NCBI GenBank assembly: GCA_025769875.1
Contig: JAGFNK010000092.1
Coordinates: 62,001 to 126,000 of the forward strand
Direction of reading: 5' to 3'
DNA from: Russula earlei
Lineage: Eukaryota; Basidiomycota; Agaricomycetes; Russulales; Russulaceae
DNA: 64,000 bases
A program made the translations under genes and the position numbers. The notes under the pieces were generated by a model that did no database searches, was not told the origin of the DNA, and was given only the letters and a program-made list of their open reading frames with translations. Of this stretch, positions 62,490 through 64,000 are shown piece by piece (positions within the stretch are counted from its first letter, which is position 1; every line of letters begins with the position of its first letter).

Positions 62490-64000
62490 TTACCTCTCCA
62501 TTCTGACCATACACATACCCTGCGCCCATGCCCGCTCCAGCCTCCATCCCTACATCGTGCACCATCGCCTCCGCCTCGCCTGCCTTGCCCATCGTCCCTG
62601 CAGTTCCCACCTCGTCCGCCATTCCCTGTCACCTCGTTCACCGCCGCCATCCTCAACTCGCCAGCCATCATCGCCTCGGCTCCACCTGCCCTCGCTGTCC
62701 CAGCATCGCCCGCATTCGCCATCGTCGCCACCTCGTCTGTCCCCGCCGCCTGTAGCCTCAGCCATGACATCGCCTATTGCCACTGTCCCCGTCTTAGCCC
62801 AACCAGCTCCTGCGCCCTCAGTGTCGCCTGCTATGGCCACTGTCTCAGCTCCATGCACAACCACCATCTCAACCTCACCCACCAACGTTTTAGCGCCGCC
62901 CGCCACTTCAGCCCTCGCAGCCTCGTCTGCCACCCCCGCCTTCAGTCTCATCCACTCCCGCGCCCTCAGTTGTCTCGTCGCCCTCAGTCTTGTCCGTCGC
63001 CTCGTCCGTTGCCACAGTAGCCTCAGTCATGCCAGCCACCGACTTCGCATCAGTCTCCGTCTTAGCCTCGCCCGTACTCATCAGTTCAGCCCAGTCCATC
63101 ATAGCACCAGCATCGCCAGCTGCCGCCGTCTCCACCCTGCCCTCAGCCTCAGCCTTCTCAGTCTCAGCCGCTGCCACCGCGCCCCTAGCTTTGCCAGCTG
63201 TCTCCGTCGCCCCAGCTTCAGATCAGTGAACCACCGCCACCGCGCTCTTAGCCTTGCCAGCCGCCTTAGTCTCGTCAGCCACCACCGTAGCCTCAGCCTC
63301 AGCCACCGACATCTTAGCGCCACATGCCGCCATCTCCACCACCGTCTCACAAGCCACTGCCACCACGCCCTTGTCAGCCACCGCCGCCGTCGCCCCTGCG
63401 TCACCCTCAGTTGTCGCCTCCGCCCCATCCGCCTCCACCATTGCACCAGCTCAGTCCACCGCCACCTTCTCAGTCTCAGCCTCAGTCTTCTCAGTCTCAG
63501 CCGCCGCTTTAGTAGTTTCGCGCGACACCAGCACCGCCGCACCGTCGCAACCCCTCGCCACCAGCACCACCCCAGAAGACCAAGAAGGCCTCAGGCCACG
63601 AACTTAGCCACTGACACGCCACAACAGGAGCAGAAGCCGCCGCCGCAGGAGAAGCAGTCGCCGACGCCAACAGCACACCGCACGCCGCCTCCCACATCGC
63701 CTCCCCATCTGTTCGCGCGCTCTCGCCCACGTCTGCTGCCGACACCTGCAGTGGAGACGACCCCGCCACCTGCCGCCGCAAGACGACAGATCCCACCCCC
63801 GCGCAAGCCGCCCCACGCATCCTCTTTCTCGAGTCCTCGCCACCTACGTCTCTATCTACGAACTCACGCTCACCGCCTACGCCTTCGCTCCTCGTCCACG
63901 CCTGCTGCCACCACCTGCAATGGAGACGACCACGCCGCCACTGCCACAAGACAACACCACCACCACGCAGCCGCCATCTCGTCACCGCCGCCCTCGTCTC
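62490..64000. repeat. Pyrimidine-rich low-complexity tract, right edge
   Basis: The plus strand is dominated by C and T with frequent gcc, cca and tcagtctcagcc-like blocks (for example near 63150-63175 and 63465-63500). Frames on the plus strand read as Ala/Ser/Val/Pro-rich text (PSASAFSVSAAATAPLAL). Stops interrupt each frame, so I see a decayed minisatellite-like or degenerate repetitive coding region and not a gene. It runs off the window. Confidence 0.55.

Overview
The window looks like nuclear DNA of a filamentous basidiomycete, most likely an agaricomycete. Eukaryotic single-copy genes are cut by many short GT-AG introns (about 45-80 bp where I could place both ends) and sit close together on both strands. 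The gene set is typically fungal: CreA/Mig1-type repressor, ergothioneine synthase, Dsc3, Avl9, PX-PH phospholipase D. Genus is not determinable from sequence alone.

Layout. 1-2827 is CpG-poor repeat DNA with a 154-bp tandem repeat. 2828-6224 has only unassigned coding-like remnants. 6225-12387 (-) is a PX-PH phospholipase D. 12388-18683 is a 6.3-kb stretch without a recognisable gene, the upstream side of a CreA/Mig1 zinc-finger repressor (18684-20617, +). Then come an importin-7/8 type karyopherin (21345-25659, -), ARP6 (25990-27801, -) divergent from KIN17 (27935-28901, +), a multi-pass membrane protein (29494-31171, +) behind a small CpG-poor insertion, a DHHC palmitoyltransferase (33139-34903, -) divergent from a small single-pass membrane protein (35235-36031, +), a wrecked DUF2828 gene (36552-38728), AVL9 (39615-42848, -) divergent from a DCAF5-like WD40 protein (43036-45420, +), EGT1 (46104-49392, -), DSC3 (50742-52003, +), a kinesin-7-like motor (52269-55140, -), a broken NmrA-like gene (55245-56104, -) and an F-box protein (56445-57933, -). 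From about 59.08 kb to the right edge the DNA is repeat territory: a partial copy of the EGT1 3' end, a MITE-like inverted pair, a dead pogo/CENP-B-type transposase and a pyrimidine-rich low-complexity tract.

The genes do not form a metabolic cluster or an obvious novel system. Most are housekeeping: nuclear import, SWR1-linked chromatin, DNA/RNA binding, secretion and lipid signalling, protein S-acylation, Golgi ubiquitin ligase, mitosis. The more unusual content is in decay and duplication: three gene relics, a segmental duplicate of EGT1 cut by a mobile element, repeat blocks with strong CpG depletion, and repeat-derived sequence close to live promoters. No complete novel system was found.
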